A program made the translations under genes and the position numbers. Positions 60,804 through 64,000 of a stretch of 64,000 nucleotides of DNA are shown here, in pieces. The DNA is taken from positions 124,001 to 188,000 of the forward strand of contig JAFSYI010000085.1 in NCBI GenBank assembly GCA_017450065.1, given 5' to 3'. The notes under the pieces are model-generated. The model was not told the origin of the DNA and searched no databases. It saw only the letters and a list, made by a program, of their open reading frames with translations. The DNA comes from Lachnospiraceae bacterium (GTDB taxonomy: Bacteria > Bacillota > Clostridia > Lachnospirales > Lachnospiraceae). Every line of letters starts with the position of its first letter. Positions within the stretch are counted from its first letter, which is position 1.

Positions 60804-61811
60804 TCAGACATCCCTGTCCTCATATTTTATTCCGAAATGCTCATAGGCAGCTTTTGTCACGACGCGTCCCCTCGGTGTACGGTTGATAAGTCCGTTCATT
60901 ATAAGATAGGGCTCATACACATCTTCTATCGTCCCGGAATCCTCGCCTATAGCTGCAGCTATCGTATCAAGACCTACGGGACCGCCCTCAAATTTATATA
61001 TCATTGTCTTTATAAGATTCTGATCCACATGATCAAGACCCATTCTGTCAACATCCATCAGATCAAGCGCTTCTGTGGCAACCCTCGTTGTTATGGTTCC
61101 GTCGTAACGTACCTGAGCAAAATCCCTCACACGTTTCAGAAGCCTGTTGGCAAGCCTTGGCGTTCCGCGGCTTCTTCTGGCCATTTCCATTGCGCCGTCT
61201 TCATCGATCTTTACATCAAGTATTCTTGCCGAATGCATTATTATGGTCTTAAGCTCCTCATGTGTATAGAACTCGAGACGATGTATAACTCCGAATCTGT
61301 CACGCAGCGGAGCCGTAAGAAGTCCGGCTCTTGTCGTTGCTCCCACCAGTGTGAACTTCGGAAGATCTATACGTATTGACTTCGCTGACGCTCCTTTGCC
61401 TATCATTATATCAATGGCATAATCCTCCATTGCAGGATACAGCACCTCTTCCACCTGACGGTTAAGCCTGTGTATCTCATCAACGAACAGGACGTCACCC
61501 TCTTTCAGATTATTAAGGATGGCAGCCATATCACCGGGTTTTTCAATTGCAGGCCCTGATGTTGTCTTTATATTTACTCCCATCTCATTGGCAATGATAC
61601 ATGCCAGTGTCGTTTTACCAAGACCGGGAGGGCCATAAAAAAGAACATGGTCAAGCGGATCATTTCTCTGCTTCGCCGCCTCAATATATATCTTAAGCGT
61701 GCTCTTTGCCTTTGCCTGTCCTATGTAATCTTTAAGATACTGCGGACGCAGAGACCCCTCTATCTTCACGTCCTCTTCAGTAAATTTGGTTTCTATCGAT
61801 CTCTTTTCCAT
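60804..61811 (-). CDS. ruvB: Holliday junction branch migration ATPase RuvB
   Basis: A 335-residue AAA+ motor. Walker A is [11 protein letters not shown], Walker B is [11 protein letters not shown], sensor 1 lies in [12 protein letters not shown], and the arginine-finger region is [14 protein letters not shown]. The C-terminal winged helix ends [17 protein letters not shown]. It pumps DNA through the RuvA-junction complex. It is 85 bp behind ruvA; that gap has no feature I can identify. Confidence 0.97.
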   Translation of the reverse strand: MEKRSIETKFTEEDVKIEGSLRPQYLKDYIGQAKAKSTLKIYIEAAKQRNDPLDHVLFYGPPGLGKTTLACIIANEMGVNIKTTSGPAIEKPGDMAAILNNLKEGDVLFVDEIHRLNRQVEEVLYPAMEDYAIDIMIGKGASAKSIRIDLPKFTLVGATTRAGLLTAPLRDRFGVIHRLEFYTHEELKTIIMHSARILDVKIDEDGAMEMARRSRGTPRLANRLLKRVRDFAQVRYDGTITTRVATEALDLMDVDRMGLDHVDQNLIKTMIYKFEGGPVGLDTIAAAIGEDSGTIEDVYEPYLIMNGLINRTPRGRVVTKAAYEHFGIKYEDRDV

Positions 61812-61896
61812 TGGTTACTCCCCTTTGATTTGTCATAAGGCTACGTATCCCTTATGGCTGTTCTCGGTTTACATAATCTGCTTTACACTGCCGGAT

Positions 61897-62505
61897 TCAC
61901 TTGGCAAGCTGTCTGAAAGCAAGCTTGATTATTGTTTCAGTATCCGCATCATCATCCGCTCCTGCCGATCTTACCGCTTTCATGGCATCCGTAGCACTGT
62001 ATCCGAGTGCTGTCAGCGCTTCAACAGCCTCTGCTCTTGCACTGTTCATCTCTTCGGTCGCGGTACTGATTTTATTAACTGAATAATTATCAAGCATATC
62101 CCTGACACTTACCTTATCCTTAAGATCTATGATGATACGCTGTGCAGTCTTTGCACCGATGCCTGGAGCCTTTGATATTGTTTTTGAATCTCCCGACATT
62201 ATGGCAAATCTCAGATCATCCGTAGTCATAGAAGATAAAAGTGCAAGTGCTCCTTTGGGTCCGATACCGTTAACCTGTATAAGCATTTTAAAAAGGTCGA
62301 GAGAGTCTGCAGTTGTGAAACCATACAGCTGCATAGCATCCTCTCTTACAGCCATATAGGTATATATTTTTACATAACTCCCCATTCCCTCAAGACCTTC
62401 TATCTGACTTAACGGCATATTTACATTGAAGCCTATTCCGTTGACATCTATCTGGATACGTTCATTGTAAACTGCCTCCAAAGTACCCTTTAAAAAACCT
62501 ATCAT
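61897..62505 (-). CDS. ruvA: Holliday junction DNA helicase subunit RuvA
   Basis: A 202-residue junction-binding protein: N-terminal OB fold (MIGFLKGTLEAVYNERIQIDVNGIGF), central helix-hairpin-helix pair (LIQVNGIGPKGALALLSSM and APGIGAKTAQRIIIDLK), and a C-terminal RuvB-binding domain (AVEALTALGYSATDAMKAV). RuvC is not next to it; RecU in this window is the likely resolvase. The Shine-Dalgarno is GAGGA, eight bases from ATG. Confidence 0.97.
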   Translation of the reverse strand: MIGFLKGTLEAVYNERIQIDVNGIGFNVNMPLSQIEGLEGMGSYVKIYTYMAVREDAMQLYGFTTADSLDLFKMLIQVNGIGPKGALALLSSMTTDDLRFAIMSGDSKTISKAPGIGAKTAQRIIIDLKDKVSVRDMLDNYSVNKISTATEEMNSARAEAVEALTALGYSATDAMKAVRSAGADDDADTETIIKLAFRQLAK

Positions 62506-62672
62506 TATTTATATCCTCTTTCTTTTTCCAATGATCTGTAATTATTGTTACCACCTGCGTTATTTAGTAAAAAATACTGTTTTATATCCTTCTGATCACT
62601 TCCTGACTATTACCATATGTTAGCTCTCTCATCGGCTTATTTTCAAAAAAGAGCCTATGTATAATCGTGAAT

Positions 62673-63209
62673 TCATCCGCCGGATTCATTGAAACCGGTA
62701 CCACCGATCCGGTCGCATACCACTCCGGCAGTAATCCCGGTAACCAGACCGCAGACCGTTCCGGAAACAGCCAGTAACGGAACATAATATATGAGATTCA
62801 GGCTGTCAAGCGTAAACACCGCGATCATGAGCTGTCCCAGATTATGGCATACACCTCCAGCCGCACTTATTCCCGCAATCCCGAACAGCCCCGTCCTTTT
62901 CAGGGCAGTCATAACGAGAATGCTCAAAGTTCCTCCGGCAAGACCGAATAATATGGCATACATATTTCCAAACATTGCACCGATAAGTATCACACGAAGC
63001 AACATGATAATGAATGCATATCCCGCATCAAATATATACAGCGCTATCAGTGATACTATATTGGCAAGTCCAAGCTTAACCCCGGGTATACCGAAGAAAT
63101 TAACCGGTATAAGCTGCTCCAGATATCCTGTTACTGCTGCCAAGGCAGTCATCACGGAGATATATGCGATCTTATGAGTGACATCCCTGTTATTCTGTAA
63201 TGGCATCAT
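62673..63209 (-). CDS. Gx transporter family membrane protein
   Basis: A 178-residue protein with about five membrane helices, of the family once called heptaprenyl diphosphate synthase component I (Pfam Hpre_diP_synt_I). Typical are PGVKLGLANIVSLIALY and LFGLAGGTLSILVM. It resembles ECF-type substrate-binding subunits, but the substrate is unknown. It overlaps the NusG-domain-II gene by 20 bp; the two often occur together, near redox or quinone genes. The 167-bp gap to ruvA that follows shows no gene I can support. Confidence 0.85.
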   Translation of the reverse strand: MMPLQNNRDVTHKIAYISVMTALAAVTGYLEQLIPVNFFGIPGVKLGLANIVSLIALYIFDAGYAFIIMLLRVILIGAMFGNMYAILFGLAGGTLSILVMTALKRTGLFGIAGISAAGGVCHNLGQLMIAVFTLDSLNLIYYVPLLAVSGTVCGLVTGITAGVVCDRIGGTGFNESGG

Positions 63210-63591
63210 ATCCGCCTTCTCCTCTGCCTTCCGGTCCGCTGTCTTTGCCTCCCGTAACCTTTATTATCACCCTGTTCGGAAGACATACTATCAACTGCCC
63301 TTCACCGGATATTCTCCCCTGATGCATGCACAGCTTATCGGGGCAGGAAGCATCCGACATAAAAGCGTATCCATTCTCTACGGACAGCGTATTGTGCCCG
63401 CCGTTATACCCTTCTATAACTATTGTCCCATCAGACTCAAGCGGATATTCACCCACAGTCTTATTATCGACATATACGGTTATTCTGTCGCCATTTCGCA
63501 TTCCTTTATACAGTATTACGGTAAACACAAGGGATATCAGCAGGATTGCCGATATTAGAATGATATCATTACGTTTTATGTAATTACGCAT
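63190..63591 (-). CDS. NusG domain II-containing membrane-anchored protein
   Basis: A 133-residue protein with one N-terminal membrane helix (about 9-29) and an extracytoplasmic domain of the NusG-domain-II family, with CPDKLCMHQGRI near 90 and LPNRVIIKVTGG near 110. It is unrelated in role to transcription factor NusG. The two cysteines are conserved in many members. The ATG at 63589-63591 has no ribosome-binding site and sits at the predicted transcription start, so the mRNA may be leaderless. It is co-transcribed with the Gx transporter. Confidence 0.85.
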   Translation of the reverse strand: MRNYIKRNDIILISAILLISLVFTVILYKGMRNGDRITVYVDNKTVGEYPLESDGTIVIEGYNGGHNTLSVENGYAFMSDASCPDKLCMHQGRISGEGQLIVCLPNRVIIKVTGGKDSGPEGRGEGGYDAITE

Positions 63592-63597
63592 AAATGC

Positions 63598-63626
63598 ATT
63601 CTAACACATTCGAACATTTGTTTCAA
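63598..63626 (-). promoter_or_regulatory. Promoter of the NusG-II/Gx transporter unit
   Basis: On the minus strand, -35 TTGAAA (63626-63621), a 17-base spacer and -10 TAGAAT (63603-63598). Only six bases separate the -10 from the ATG. Confidence 0.75.
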
Positions 63627-63630
63627 GTCA

Positions 63631-63662
63631 AAAAAAACCGGCATATCTTTCTGATATGCCGG
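63631..63662 (-). terminator. Terminator downstream of leuD
   Basis: A perfect 10-bp stem, CCGGCATATC (63638-63647) with GATATGCCGG (63653-63662), and a 5-base loop. On the minus strand it is followed by seven T residues (63637-63631). Confidence 0.95.
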
Positions 63663-63725
63663 ATATTAAACATACAGGTCTTTTCTGAACAGTTACGATA
63701 ACTGAAATATCTCATGAACCGGTGA

Positions 63726-64000
63726 TTATTGACCGTTTATATAATTCACAAGGCCCTCTGCTTTTATTATCTTCTGCATGAACTCGGGAAAAGGCTGTCC
63801 CTTGTACTCTTCACCCTTTGTCCTGTTATATATCATTCCGCTGTCGAAATCGATCTCCACCTCATCCTTATCATCAATCCTCTCGGAAGCCTCCCTGCAT
63901 TCTATGATGGGAAGTCCTATATTGATCGCATTCCTGTAGAATATCCTTGCGAAGGTCTCTGCTATTACGCAGCTCACACCCGACACCTTTATAACAAGGG
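63726..64000 (-). CDS. leuD: 3-isopropylmalate dehydratase small subunit (5' end outside window)
   Basis: The frame is open to the right edge and reads [30 protein letters not shown], the diagnostic region of LeuD. About 90 C-terminal residues are present, ending [20 protein letters not shown]. With LeuC it forms the Fe-S isomerase of leucine synthesis; leuC should lie just beyond the window. A strong terminator follows after 63 bp. Confidence 0.93.
   Translation of the reverse strand, partial: LVIKVSGVSCVIAETFARIFYRNAINIGLPIIECREASERIDDKDEVEIDFDSGMIYNRTKGEEYKGQPFPEFMQKIIKAEGLVNYINGQ

Noticed and set aside
62582..62785. 67-residue minus-strand frame across the end of the Gx transporter gene
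   Set aside because: Most of it lies inside the Gx coding region in another frame, there is no ribosome-binding site, and the part beyond the stop has no recognisable match.

Overview
This 64 kb window is a stretch of core chromosome from a Gram-positive, Clostridia-type bacterium, most likely a Lachnospiraceae member. The inference rests on gene content and order: a sepF/yggS/HlyD-like block, an mre-pbp2-minC-rodA-mgsA block, a short HisG paired with HisZ, a GerW-type sporulation protein, RecU, a zinc-ribbon L28, and a MutL with its own endonuclease motif. Spacers are moderately AT-rich, Shine-Dalgarno sites are strong, and TTGACA/TATAAT-type promoters are easy to see. I see no rRNA, tRNA, CRISPR array, prophage or intact insertion sequence.

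Almost everything lies on the minus strand, so operons read from high to low coordinates. Region by region: (a) 1-10.3 kb holds a partial TtcA-like tRNA thiolase, an AI-2E-type permease with hairpin repeats at its 3' end, a cytidylate-kinase-like protein, rluD-type, lspA, aroB, then sepF, yggS-like, an HlyD-like protein, a palindrome-rich spacer and a small P-loop protein. (b) 9-18.4 kb is the cell-shape operon radC-mreB-mreC-mreD-mrdA-minC-rodA-mgsA-dac, in which minD and minE are missing. (c) 18.4-29.4 kb is one long co-directional run: B12-type radical SAM, its DUF2344 partner, a short RNase E/G, mutS, mutL, miaA and a methionine-gamma-lyase-family enzyme. Its promoter lies in the tail of a decayed anti-sigma-factor-like gene. 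(d) 29.6-34.8 kb is the partial histidine operon hisZ-hisG-hisD-hisB-hisIE with a clear promoter; the hisIE product carries an extra, apparently inactive HisF-like domain. (e) 34.8-45.1 kb runs parE-parC-like topoisomerase, rsmD, coaD, a coiled-coil protein, pepD, an RsuA-type and an RluA-type pseudouridine synthase, and recU.

(f) 45.4-46.8 kb is one of only two plus-strand units: a CheX-like protein with four N-terminal GspE_N/MshEN-like repeats, followed by a stand-alone CheY. (g) 46.8-51.0 kb is asp23-fakA-recG. (h) 51.3 kb is plus-strand rpmB. (i) 51.6-54.1 kb has a coiled-coil/J-domain protein with an operator-like promoter, then gerW, a DUF2953 protein and an unknown protein. (j) 54.2-59.7 kb is a second SEDS plus transpeptidase pair with a U32 protease-family protein and zapA. 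(k) 59.7-64 kb has a secreted coiled-coil protein with one EF-hand loop, ruvAB, a Gx transporter, a NusG-domain-II protein that may be leaderless, and a partial leuD.

The genes are mainly housekeeping: envelope growth and division (two SEDS-PBP pairs, MreBCD, SepF, ZapA, MinC), DNA repair and recombination (MutSL, RecG, RecU, RuvAB, RadC), RNA modification, and histidine, aromatic and leucine biosynthesis. The least ordinary items are the CheX/CheY unit, the HisF-like fusion, the orphan MinC, the hairpin repeats near 0.6-0.8 and 8.3-8.5 kb, the pseudogene that carries a promoter, and the promoters whose -35 box contains the stop codon of the upstream gene.
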